Under the pieces are notes generated by a model, which ran no database searches, had not been told where the DNA came from, and was given only the letters and a program-made list of their open reading frames with translations. A stretch of DNA of 64,000 nt, taken from contig JANBXD010000001.1 of the NCBI GenBank assembly GCA_024472245.1, positions 3,162,001 to 3,226,000 of the forward strand. Direction: 5' to 3'. Within the stretch, counting starts at the first letter, position 1. Every line of letters begins with the position of its first letter. Below are positions 1 through 9,789 of this stretch, piece after piece. Source of the DNA: Beauveria sp. NWAFU-1. Its lineage: Eukaryota > Ascomycota > Sordariomycetes > Hypocreales > Cordycipitaceae. The position numbers and the translations under genes are program-made.

Positions 1-193
1 AGACTTGAGTTGCGACCTCCATGTTGTTGAAGCATTGCCCTCCACCCCCGTATTTGATGTAGAACAACGGAGAAGGAGAATCGAGCGGATACGGAAATCC
101 AGACCGATAATGGCCAGCCGCTCTACACGCATCATTCAACTCTTCGAGAGTGAGCGAGTTAGCTATCCCTTGTAACTGCTCTACTGTCTTCAT
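1..193 (-). CDS. N-terminus of a probable fungal APH/kinase-like protein, cut by the window edge
   Basis: The minus strand reads open from an ATG at 193 to the window edge, giving 64 residues. The fragment has a helical N-terminus (MKTVEQLQGIANS) followed by a segment with IKYGG and NNMEVATQ. In fungal aminoglycoside-phosphotransferase-like kinases a short helix comes first, then a strand of the N-lobe with a similar pattern ending in E-A-x-x-Q. The catalytic loop and the metal-binding Asp would lie beyond the left edge and cannot be checked. The assignment rests on this short N-lobe pattern only, so the substrate is unknown. The region to its right (194-1555) would hold its promoter. Confidence 0.45.
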   Translation of the reverse strand, partial: MKTVEQLQGIANSLTLEELNDACRAAGHYRSGFPYPLDSPSPLFYIKYGGGGQCFNNMEVATQV

Positions 194-1555
194 CTTGCCA
201 TGGGTAGAAGACTGTCGTGATGAGGGCAATGCACTGTGAGAAGTCAATGTGATGTCCTCCCAACAAGGACGGTTGCGTTGGTGGACGGATAGTGGGTTCG
301 TATCAGCCCTGACTAAGCATGAGTTGGCGCCCCAGCGGTAACTAGTGTGTGAGGATACTAGATTTTACAGCAGACGATTAAATACTGGCAATAACAGCTG
401 GTGATTCTGAGGTAGGCAAGTATTTAGGTAATGCCCTGATTCCGAGTTTTTTGAGTACAGGAAACTCGCGATTCGGGGTACATCGTATAAGCAACCCACG
501 CGGCGGGCCACAAGACTGGATTGTTAGTCGCCAAAGAGCTCGGAGGGGGGTCGCCAAGAAAAGAGGCTCAGTGGGTCGCGCGAGGAGCCGCCCGGAAAGG
601 GTCAGTGAAAAGGTGACGGCGGCCGGCTGCGCGATGAAGCCTGTCAGGGGCCAAGACCCACTCACCATCCCAGAGCTGCGCCTTGGAAAACGCCGAATCG
701 TGTTATTGTCCTGCGTTTTGATGGGTTCTGGGCTGGCCTTGGCTGACTTGTTGCGTTGGATAGGCGCCGGGCTGTTGGGGAGGGCGGCGCCAGGCTGAGA
801 AGTAGGCAGGTAACAGGGCCGAAAGAGGGTAGGCCGGTCGTTTAATAAGGAATTCTCGTTATATCGGCCTTACCGCTACGGCCAGCCGAAGTTTTGTAAA
901 TGAAGAAACGGCGCTTGCGACAGCTTCAAGTGGGTGAGGACCAATTAGAGACCGTTGCTTACAACACCTGGTGGGCGGTATCACTCAGTGCTCCTCTACC
1001 TATATAGGTATTGAATTGATATTAGAGGCACACATAAGGACCATTACCAAATCCACGGCTTTCGTGTGAGATCTCACTTTTGCTACTCTACGCGACCCTG
1101 AAAAGCGAGTGAGCCACTACCTCATGTACATAGGATGTTAAAGAGAAACTAGAAAGTAATTTCAATTGCAACCCAGAAATCTAAAATCAAAATCAAAACA
1201 GCTGCTCAGATGACAATACTTAGGCAAAAAAAAAAGAATCCACTAGACCTCCTTCGGCCATGTAATTTGTAACCTGGTTGGTAGCAAGAAACGAGTGCCC
1301 GTTTGCGCGTCGCGCTGTCAATGCCCCATATTATTATGCTAAGCTTCCTTCGAGACAGGACTAAATAAACTGTCGACAGGGCTCCGAGCTCCGACCGCCC
1401 GTCACTGGTAATAGACGCGGTCAAGGAAGCGAATTGATGATTGATTTTGCCACAATCTAAGTCGGAACTATTCACGCTGTTGTACGGCCCTGTTGTGCAT
1501 GTTTGCCACAGAGCGACAGCACGCGCAACACCGCGCCGGGCCTCGAAAGGACTCT
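194..1555. other. Intergenic stretch, no supported gene
   Basis: This 1.36 kb stretch lies between the start of the APH-like fragment and the end of the orphan gene. Several reading frames of 60-115 codons exist, but they overlap in different frames and show no recognisable domain. It contains a TATA-like CTATATAGG near 1001-1009 and an A-rich run near 1227. Nothing else stands out. Confidence 0.5.
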
Positions 1556-2442
1556 TTAATACCGGCGATACTGCACATGATGCTGACTGGCACTTCCTGC
1601 GCCGCCAGCCCCTTCGTATCGGGCTGGGTCCCAACCGCCCGTACCGCCGGCAGCCTGAAAATGGCTGGCATGAGCCTCGGTGGCCGCGGTGCTCGGTCCT
1701 GCGACGAAACATCTGGTTCAAAAATACACCGCGGTGGATAGGAAGGGATACCGCCACGGATCTGCTGCCCGGCTGCTTATGATAAAAGCGGTGGCCAATG
1801 AGTACGTGGAAACCAGGGTCGTCATACGCCCGCGATAAACCCTCAATACGGGCGCCCACGGGGCTTGCCTGCTCGATCCAGTTCCACGATACAAAACCGT
1901 GTCGGTTCCACATAATCATGCTCTGGGAGCTTCGCCAGGATAATGGTCAGCGCAGTCTGTTATATTGATGGTTCAATCAAGGGGGCATTGGCTCCATCTT
2001 ACACGAAGTCGCGACATCCCGCCATGTTTCCCTCCTCGGTCGTTTGTGTGAAATCAAACTCTGTCAAGTCACGAATACCGTTGATCCAGTCGATAAGAGG
2101 CCTCTGAGCAGTCACAGCAAAGTCAAACGACGCGTATGTCAACCAGCTGGATCCGGTATAGTTCAGGGCTTTAATCAAGAGCTCGCCTCCGTCTGACGAG
2201 TCGCCCAAGCCCGCGAATTCCATGCTCAGGCGGCAGCCATAGAAGCGCTCGGTTGGTTTAGCACCCTTAATAAGAGGCGTTGTAAAGAAGAGTTTGAACG
2301 TCACGTGGGGCTTCACGCCGTCTTGGTTCAGGAACTCGATAAGGAAGCGGTTCACAGTTCGGTTGAGGAATTCAGTAAGCAACGCGGGCCTGCTGCGGCT
2401 ATACACCGCATCGATCGGGAACTCAGGGGCTGTTTGCGACAT
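1556..2442 (-). CDS. Orphan protein gene with a frame change near its 3' end
   Basis: Exon 1 (2442-2005) gives 146 residues. An 82 bp intron (2004-1923) with donor GTGTAAG and acceptor CCCAG follows, and it contains a CTGAC branch-like site. Exon 2 from 1922 continues in phase 0 with a Trp- and aromatic-rich segment (WNRHGFVSWNW). Around 1729-1699 the protein-like reading moves by +1 into a frame with high GC at third positions that ends at TAA 1558-1556. The step could be a 31 bp GT-AG intron (1729-1699), which is shorter than normal fungal introns, or a one-base frameshift. I do not recognise the family. There is no signal peptide or membrane segment. Exon 1 is well supported; the C-terminal structure is uncertain, and the gene may be decaying. 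Confidence 0.4.
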
Positions 2443-3306
2443 GGTTGAGTTGCTTGAACTAACAGTGAGATGAGTAGATTGAATCGAAAGTCAAATAGAT
2501 AGGATGAATGAACAGTAGGATGAATAGATTAACACTGTCACAAATTGATGGGGAGCTGGCTGCTTATATCAACAACCAACTCAGCCTCTGGCTACTCAGT
2601 ATCTGTCGCTAGCCTGGCCATTGACGCACGCGTGCAGCTCGTATATTATCAAAGGCTTGCTATGTTGGGCCACGGCCGCGACCTGGCGGGTCTCGATGCC
2701 TCACAGGCCTTGCATGTGCGGTTTCAACTCACCGGGCGCTCACTGCTTTCGCAGGTTGAAAACGCAAGCACAATTGTTTTCATGCATGATGCGTATCCGG
2801 TGGCAGGTGCAGCGAACGTAAGGATGCCACCAGGTCAGGTGAGTTGCTGCATTCTCCCTAAGCCCACAAGAGCGAGTTCATTGACAAATCGGCGAGCGAT
2901 TCGTGCAACGTAAGACGGAAATATAGACTGCACTGCAGCCAGCTTCAGCGATCATAAGCTTTGCTCCAATCGAGAAAGGCATGACTAGGCCTAGTCTATA
3001 GTTAAGCGCCGAGCTGTCTGAGTGACAGTTAAGAGTAAGAGCGACATCAAGAGGCAAACACGTGCCCACACACGTGACCCCCAACTACCCAATCATAGCC
3101 CGAACATTGTAATCCCGCAGCGCAACACCAGGAAATAAAGCTAATTGAACACCAAAACGGTCCGCCCTCTCGCCCCAGCTCGCCACCAAGACCTCAATCC
3201 CAACCCGACCAGCTTTTTGCCCCTCTCCGACGGGCCCGGCACGACATCAATTGCAAGCGTCCCTTTGCAATTCGACGACGACGACGACGAACCCGAATAG
3301 AGCGAG
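2443..3306. promoter_or_regulatory. Divergent promoter region, orphan gene and NDUFS8
   Basis: The 864 bp between the two divergent start codons holds no supported gene. On the NDUFS8 side there are two CACGTG E-boxes (3059-3064 and 3071-3076) and a CCAAT box at 3089-3093, followed by a run of GAC triplets near 3265-3290 in the presumed 5' leader. Use of these sites is inferred, not shown. Confidence 0.45.
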
Positions 3307-4318
3307 ATGGCGCCGGCCCTGACAACCTCCACGGCCATGCTGGCCAGCCGCCAGATGGCCCGAGCCGCCGCGACAACCTCGAGGTCGACAGCCGCGCTCG
3401 TGGCCGTCCGCGCCGCCACGGCCACGCAGCTGCGAGGCTATGCCACGCCCAACGGACCTCCCCCGCAAAATTTCCGCCAGAGCAAGCGTATCGAGTGGTC
3501 CTGGGACCGCGAGAGCACGCTCGACCGCGTGGGCAAGTTTTTCCTCATGACCGAGATGGCCAGGGGAATGTACCTGCTCATGGAGCAATTTTTCCGACCT
3601 CCGTACGTTTGCTTCATTACCCGAGGTTTCCGGATCGATGCCCGTCTGGATTGAGTGGGCATCACGGATTTTCCAGATTACCTTCTTTTATAGGTCGGGC
3701 CCGCTGACTGGATGCCGCAGTTATACCATCTACTACCCCTTTGAAAAGGTACGCCCGCGCCCCCGATTCCAGACCGCACGAGGCGAGAAACGATGAAGGC
3801 TGTGATTGACACGCCGATTTAGGGTCCCATTTCCCCCCGATTCCGTGGCGAGCACGCCCTCCGCAGATACCCCTCAGGCGAAGAGCGCTGCATTGCCTGC
3901 AAGCTGTGTGAAGCTGTATGTTCAAACCTCACCCGCCAATTGGCTTGCGCCCGCCCATTTCTAATCTTTTTTTCTTTTTCTGCTACAGATTTGCCCTGCG
4001 CAGGCCATCACCATCGAGGCCGAGGAGCGTGCCGACGGCTCCCGCCGCACGACCCGCTACGACATTGACATGACCAAGTGCATTTACTGCGGCTTCTGCC
4101 AGGAGTCGTGCCCCGTCGACGCCATCGTCGAGAGCCCCAACGCCGAATACGCCACCGAGACGAGAGAAGAACTTCTCTACAACAAAGGTTTGTCACTCCA
4201 ATTGCCGGATCTGCCACCAGCAGGATTAACTGAAGCGACAGAAAAACTGCTCTCCAACGGCGACAAGTGGGAGCCCGAACTAGCCGCTGCCATCCGCGCC
4301 GATGCTCCTTACCGATAA
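3307..4318 (+). CDS. NDUFS8: NADH:ubiquinone oxidoreductase 23 kDa iron-sulfur subunit (TYKY/NDUFS8), mitochondrial
   Basis: This is the complex I peripheral-arm subunit that carries iron-sulfur clusters N6a and N6b on the electron path to ubiquinone. Exons are 3307-3602, 3721-3748, 3823-3915, 3989-4187 and 4242-4318; all introns are GT-AG and phases agree, giving 230 residues. The first 45 or so residues are Ala/Arg/Thr-rich like a mitochondrial presequence. Two CxxCxxCxxxCP motifs bind the 4Fe-4S clusters: Cys131, 134, 137, 141 and Cys170, 173, 176, 180. Exon 2 is only 28 nt and exon 3 only 93 nt. Length and C-terminus (NGDKWEPELA) fit the family. The start is the first ATG in frame ahead of the presequence. 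The identity is secure. Confidence 0.97.
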
Positions 4319-4719
4319 TCGCTCTGCGCTTAGTGCGAGAGATACCAAAAATGATATTCCTACATTACTTCCCCTCTGTATGATTTAGCAAAGCTCCCCG
4401 ATGGTGTGTATTCAGAAGAGTAGTGTGCACGGTTGCACGGAACAGAAGAGTGGCAGCGGACGAAAACATAGCTGTACATAGGCTCGGAAGAGATTTTCTT
4501 TGTCCTGTTCATTTGCCAGGTGCTTTGAGTTCGTGAAACCAGCCATTGTTCTGATACGACGTTGGCCGTGTCTGATTGAGTCATCGAATTGATTCACACA
4601 AGGTTCGTACGGCCACTTGGTGCAGGTAGAACTGGTGATAACCATATTTCTTCTGTTAATCATGCAATCAATCTATACACACTGTTTTGTACTAGCGAAT
4701 AGTTCTCATCTGCGGTCCT
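4319..4719. other. Convergent 3' region, no gene
   Basis: This 401 bp lies between the ends of NDUFS8 (plus) and the carboxypeptidase (minus). It presumably holds both 3' UTRs. No gene or structured element was recognised. Confidence 0.6.
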
Positions 4720-6108
4720 TCAGCATTTCCAAATCTTCGGCTGCCCATACTTGCCAGCAGCAGCGAGGACAACTTCCATCAGCCCAGCAGCGACCTGGCG
4801 CATCGAGTTGTGGAACTGGGGTTTGGTCGAATAAAAGTCACAGGGCAGGCCGCTCTCCACTCCAAACTCGATAACGAGGCCGTTGATGCGACCGGCACCG
4901 CATGTGTGGCTGTAGTAACGGCTCAGAAACCAGTCCGTCGTGCCACCGGAGACGGCATACATGGCCGCCTCTTGCAGGGGCTTGAAGCGGACAGTGGTGC
5001 CGTCGCCCGCGGCGTTCATGGCGTCGGACATTGCCGTGGCCGTGACGAGCTGAGCATTCAGGTCCTCGGCCTCGATGTACTCCTTGTACACGAGGCCGTC
5101 GGGGGAATCGCCCGTGACGCCGCGCTTGCCGTCCCACGCGGGGTTCTTGAAGTTTTGCAAGGGGTCGGTCGTCTGAGGGTTGTCGTCACCCCATCCGTAC
5201 AGGACGTCGCCTGAGATGGAGTGGAGGTCGAGGAACCAGATGAGGCTGGAGTGCTGCTGCGCGATCCACGCCGCGTTTTGCGACTCTGGCTCGGAAAATG
5301 GCGCCGTGCCGCAAAAGATTTCCGAGGTGGGACTGTCCGAAGCCGGCGGGCTGATGGTCTGGTTGAAATACTTGTGATAGTCCCAGAGCACGTCAAAGTT
5401 GCGGTTGAGATCGACGCCGATGCCTAGGTCGCTGTTGGGCGTCCGCGCCGCGCTCTTGTAATTGCGGTTCTTGCGCCAGCAGTTGCCCGTCTTTTGGTCA
5501 TACGCCGCGCCGTCGGGATTGACCATGGGCATGGAGACAATGCCAGCCGAGAGCGCCGTTATGACCTGCTCGTGGGTGTAGGACTTGTTGCCGTATTTGA
5601 TGCCAGTGCCCGCGTCTCGCGCGTGGAGCAGGTCCGCCAAAAAGTACAGCATGTGGTCCGGGCCGCCGCGCTCGCGGGCGTGGATGCCGCCCTGCAAGTA
5701 GACGCGCGGTCCGCCGGCGCCGATGACGATGCCCGCGACGGTGCGGTTTTCGTACGTCTGATGAGGGGCGGTGAAGAAATGTACTTCCTGATACTGCCGC
5801 GCGAGGGCCTGCAGGCCAGAGGTAACCTCATCGGGGGTCATGATCGTCTCCATGTCGCGGTCCTCGGTGGACAGACCGCGGGGGGCGACAGTGCCGTGGA
5901 CGAAGCGGTCGCCGGTGCCAATGGGGACGCCGGTGTTGTCGCGGTTAGCCTGGCTCTGGTGAGCACGCAAGGCCAGCGGCGACTTTTCGGGATAGCGGCC
6001 ATATCTGGCGAGGTGACGCTCCGCCTCGATTTCTTCAGGGAGGAGGCAGGCATTTGCAGCCAGACACAGCGCGGCAGCAGCAGGGAGAGCGGATGAAAAC
6101 TTCATCAT
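4720..6108 (-). CDS. Secreted zinc carboxypeptidase, M14 family
   Basis: This intronless gene encodes 462 residues. The N-terminus (MMKFSSALPAAAALCLAANA) is a signal peptide, so the enzyme should be secreted. The M14 fold is shown by zinc ligands His143 and Glu146 in GGIHARE and His296 in LDLHS, substrate-binding residues in NPDG (197-200) and DLNRNFD (233-239), and the catalytic Glu414 in VIEFG. It removes C-terminal residues from peptides outside the cell. The region of residues 20-100 is not a typical long activation propeptide of the A/B type, and the closest match by architecture is the fungal secreted M14 group. Two adjacent ATG codons start the frame. Specificity cannot be read from the sequence. 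Confidence 0.93.
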   Translation of the reverse strand: MMKFSSALPAAAALCLAANACLLPEEIEAERHLARYGRYPEKSPLALRAHQSQANRDNTGVPIGTGDRFVHGTVAPRGLSTEDRDMETIMTPDEVTSGLQALARQYQEVHFFTAPHQTYENRTVAGIVIGAGGPRVYLQGGIHARERGGPDHMLYFLADLLHARDAGTGIKYGNKSYTHEQVITALSAGIVSMPMVNPDGAAYDQKTGNCWRKNRNYKSAARTPNSDLGIGVDLNRNFDVLWDYHKYFNQTISPPASDSPTSEIFCGTAPFSEPESQNAAWIAQQHSSLIWFLDLHSISGDVLYGWGDDNPQTTDPLQNFKNPAWDGKRGVTGDSPDGLVYKEYIEAEDLNAQLVTATAMSDAMNAAGDGTTVRFKPLQEAAMYAVSGGTTDWFLSRYYSHTCGAGRINGLVIEFGVESGLPCDFYSTKPQFHNSMRQVAAGLMEVVLAAAGKYGQPKIWKC

Positions 6109-7652
6109 GCATATGATGATAACGATGCTTCAGACTCATCCGAGGAGTGTGGGTTGTAGATCGCTCTCCATGTTCCCTGGAACTGTTGGTCTCTATTTAT
6201 TTGAGCATCCCATGTCTTGGTAGCGCCGAGTCTCCTTTCTGGCAGGCGCAAGGACAACGTGGAAGCTGCATAGCACCAGATGTCTCAATTTTCGGCAAGA
6301 CAGGAAGTGGATCGCCGGAGCCACGCACCGAGATTTTTGAGTTGAGCGCAAGTACGGAGTAGATTCGGGCTTGTTGCGCAAATCGTGGTGTCGGAATTGG
6401 CACCCTAGTCAGTGTTGGTCATCTCCAGTATCATCGAGACTTTTGTTTCTTGCTTGCGCGACACAAACTACGCGACGTGCAAAACGGCACCAGCTTTTTT
6501 GGTGGCAGGGCGAATGCAGTTCTCTATCTTGGTCTGGTACGGTCTCTCGGATCATCGAATTACACAAAGATGTTTTTCTTGACCAAGACTTGCCTAAAGA
6601 ACAATGTGTTCATTACGGTTGGTGGTTTGTATTCCAGGCTTTGGCGTAGTAGTTAGACGTGGCAGAAGCAACTCGCGTCATAGCCAGAGGCGCGACGTTG
6701 GCATCCCCATAAAGCTTGGGAAGGCCCACTGATGGAGCGAGAAGAGCTTCAATTACCAGCTTGGACAGGCCTATCCTGGCGCAAACGGGGGCTATTAACT
6801 GTGACGTGAATTCTCGTGCATGTCTAATTGAAAGTTTCTCGGGTTGTACACTGATGCATTGTAAGAAGATGACGGGCAGGGTGCTTATGGCAACGCTGTA
6901 TTTGTAGGTAATGGCCACACGAAGTACCGGTGCTAGCCGTTTTGGGTCCGTCAAATCAATTCGATGCCCAGAGTGATGACTTGTCCAAGTGTGCGGAAAA
7001 AAGTCTTCCTTGTCCGCAGTTGCGACACTCGGTCCTACTCTCAATGCTGATCGGTTCTTATGCACTTTTTTGTCTGGTCGAATTGTGTCAACACAGTGGC
7101 TTTGACACTTACCAATTCGTGTACTTCGAGTATGTAAGTTGAGATTGGCTTTCAGCAACCCCCCCCAACTAAGCAAAGAGTGCGCAAAGCATCTCGAAGT
7201 CACTAACAACATCCCGATAAGACACAAAAACAAGAAGACTTGCCCGACTCCGGCCTCTCCAGCCCTCACGAACCTCTGCCAAACTCCAAATATTCCATGC
7301 AGGGTAGCTCACAGAAAGAACGACCAGTCAGCCAATCACCGCACCAGCTTCTCCTGCTGAGTAACCCTTTCTGGCAGCATCACGTGACTCAATTCCGAGC
7401 AAGTTCCTTCCCAGGGAGGGAGCTATTACTGTGGCGGCCTGGTTGGCCTGAGCAAGCAGAGTTGACAGCGAGAAATTTATTACCATCTTCCAACGTCTCC
7501 TCCGTCCACTCTCTCCCCCCACGACGCCCCGACGAATCCCACCCGCATCGACATCAATTGCTCTCGGTCTCATTCTTTCTTGTACATTTGACATCTCGAC
7601 TACATTTAATTCCGTACCCTTTTTCTTCATTCGCAAAAGAAACCCGCCCATC
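6109..7652. promoter_or_regulatory. Divergent promoter region, carboxypeptidase and ACP
   Basis: The 1.54 kb between divergent starts holds no supported gene; a 218-codon minus frame (6613-7269) has no domain and weak codon bias. The ACP-proximal part carries CCAAT at 7332-7336, the perfect palindrome TCACGTGA at 7380-7387, and a pyrimidine-rich tract from about 7500 to 7640 just ahead of the ATG. A TATTTATTT stretch near 6193 lies upstream of the carboxypeptidase. Confidence 0.45.
7380..7387. promoter_or_regulatory. TCACGTGA palindrome upstream of ACP
   Basis: This is a perfect 8 bp palindrome with a CACGTG E-box core, 266 bp before the ACP start codon and 44 bp after a CCAAT box. Such cores are bound by bHLH factors of the Cbf1 type in fungi; binding here is inferred. 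Confidence 0.4.
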
Positions 7653-8465
7653 ATGTTCCGCACAGCCGCCATCCGCTCCGTCACCCGCGCCGCCTTTGCG
7701 CCCGCAGTCCGCAGAACAGTTCTCGTCGCTCCCCGCGTGGCTGCTCCCATGACCCTGCGCACCGCCCAGAGCTTCGTCCCCGTGCGTATGTACAGCGCCG
7801 GCGGCGGCCTGAAGAAGGAGGATGTCGAGGGCCGCATCATGAGCCTACTCCAGGGCTTCGACAAGGTACGAACGCTGCATGCCGCAATATACTCTCCTTT
7901 CCGTCTTGAATAAGTGCGGAAGGTATCAGTCTGTAATTTGTGAAGAGAAATGGTTTCGGCGGCGGCCTGCTTGGGCCGATGGCAGTTGATGGCATCGACT
8001 CGCCGTTGCTTCCGATTCGCGTCGCTGACGGATGCCCCGCCCCTACTTGATGTCCCAACATTGAAGCATTTCATTTACCATTGCGCGATTGCTAACCCAG
8101 CTTGCTGCTACTTAGGTCAACGATGCTTCCAAGGTACGTCTTTCTCGCCATTGATGCGACCACACGCCTGCTGTCCTGTGCCCCCGTTCCGGTCTAACCC
8201 GAGTCTGAATACAGATCAAGCCCGCCGCTCACTTTGCCAATGACCTCGGCCTCGACTCCCTCGACACCGTCGAGGTCGTCATGGCCATTGAGGAGGAATT
8301 CAGCATCGAGATCCCCGACAAGGATGCCGACACCATCCACTCCGGTAAGCCTCGACCAGGCATGACCATGGAAAAAGGACCACAGGGACGCTAATTGCTT
8401 GTTTTTCTCTGTCTGTAGTTGACAAGGCTGTCGAGTACATCCTCAGCCAGCCCGACGCCAACTAA
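7653..8465 (+). CDS. NDUFAB1: Mitochondrial acyl carrier protein / complex I ACP subunit
   Basis: The product (135 residues) carries growing acyl chains in mitochondrial fatty acid and lipoate synthesis, and ACP is also a structural subunit of complex I. Exons are 7653-7865, 8116-8133, 8215-8344 and 8419-8465, with agreeing phases. The first 46 residues are Arg/Ala-rich with no acidic residue, a mitochondrial presequence. The phosphopantetheine site is Ser92 in LGLDSLDTVE, followed by the acidic recognition helix (EEEFSIEIPDKD). Exon 2 is an 18 nt micro-exon encoding VNDASK, between a 250 bp intron and an 81 bp intron; without it the helix I-II linker would be shortened in frame. The identity is secure. 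Confidence 0.97.
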
Positions 8466-9789
8466 GCGGAAATCGCTTTCCATTCAAGACCACACAACTC
8501 GCCATCATGAAAACGTGTGCGAGCCTCGTGGCTTGACGACGGCGAATGCCACCATTCACAAAAATAAAGAGCCCCAAATACCACACAGTTGTACAATATT
8601 TACAGGCGGAGCGGTTTTATGCGCAGCGAAGCATGAGTAGAGGAGAAATCATCTACGTGTGATGGAAGTAGGGGAGAATGATTGAGTTTTTGAAGAGGGA
8701 CTAGGACCCGGAAGACCCTTTCTACAAGAAATATAAAGGATTTTTGTAACATTTCGCATCACTGGCGTACACATTGTATACATGCTGGGCTGCTCGCGAC
8801 TCAACCGGCCTTCCGAGACATGATGGTTGACGTTGCGTGATGGGCATTTGAGCCATCAAATGTTATCAAATGGACCGATGTACTGTTTTGGGCTTCGCAA
8901 ACATACTGTCTCTACCAAATCATAAGTATAATAGCAACATTGACATCGAGATTGGCTGCAAAAGCGTAATGCATTGCGGGATTAATACACAGTCTCCCTT
9001 CTATAATGTGCCACACGGCGAATAAACTACTCAAAACAGACATTACAAATAGCCCCATGGTCAGCTTGCGTGCATCGTGATCCGATTTGGTTGTAAACAA
9101 AAAAGACATAAAAGAGAAAGAAAAGGCCAAGTAATGACAGTAGAAAAGCAAGGCGTTAATCTGCAAGAAAAAGTAAACAAAAGATGAAAATCCAAGAAAG
9201 CAAAAAAAAAAAAAAGCTGCAACTGTTTTTTCTCTTGTCAAAAACTCCAGGAGAAAACACAAAGCAAATGCAAGAGCCCAGCCAATGGCGATAAGAATAA
9301 AGTAGAATACAGAAAGTAGAAGAGCAAAGCGCCGTCCAACCGAAACTTTTTGACCCGTCCCTAACAGAGGATCAAAAAGCATGTATAGACAAAAAGAGAG
9401 ATGACCCATCCCTTGTAGATTTTCCTTTCTCGACCCACGTCTTTTTTCCTTCTCCTCTTTCGTAAATGAGTGCCAAAACATGTACTTCCTTGGATGTATT
9501 TATGGTATCCAAGCAGCAGGAACAGGAAAGCAATAAACGCCGGTTCATTTGAGATGTCAAGGTAGCAAAGAACATATGGCGACGCAGAGACTGGGCTGAG
9601 ACTACTCCTTGGGTGCATGCCAGCCATGGAATGTGTCTAGAGCCACGTAAGTAGCAGATGCGATTTTTTTAAGCGTCTCATCAAGCAAGTGGTTCGACGA
9701 CGCAAGTGTAGAGTGTGCGCAGACCATCTATTGCCCTGGAGAGAGAGTCCATGTCTGGACGGAGTAAGACAGGAATAGCAAAGCCTCCA
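8466..9789. other. Convergent 3' region; one hydrophobic open frame of doubtful status
   Basis: This 1.3 kb lies between the ends of ACP and the CCCH gene. A minus-strand frame of 189 codons (9481-8912) encodes a very hydrophobic chain, but the plus strand here is A-rich and such frames arise from composition. No other gene was recognised. Confidence 0.5.

Noticed and set aside
1206..1919. 237-codon minus-strand frame read as an independent gene
   Set aside because: Only its first part looks coding, and it joins exon 1 of the orphan gene. The later part is Arg/Cys/Ser-rich noise ending in a Phe run.
5494..6096. 200-codon frame opposite the carboxypeptidase gene
   Set aside because: It mirrors the GC-rich codons of a secure gene and has no domain.
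6613..7269. 218-codon minus-strand frame between carboxypeptidase and ACP
   Set aside because: No domain, weak codon bias, overlaps the ACP promoter elements' region.
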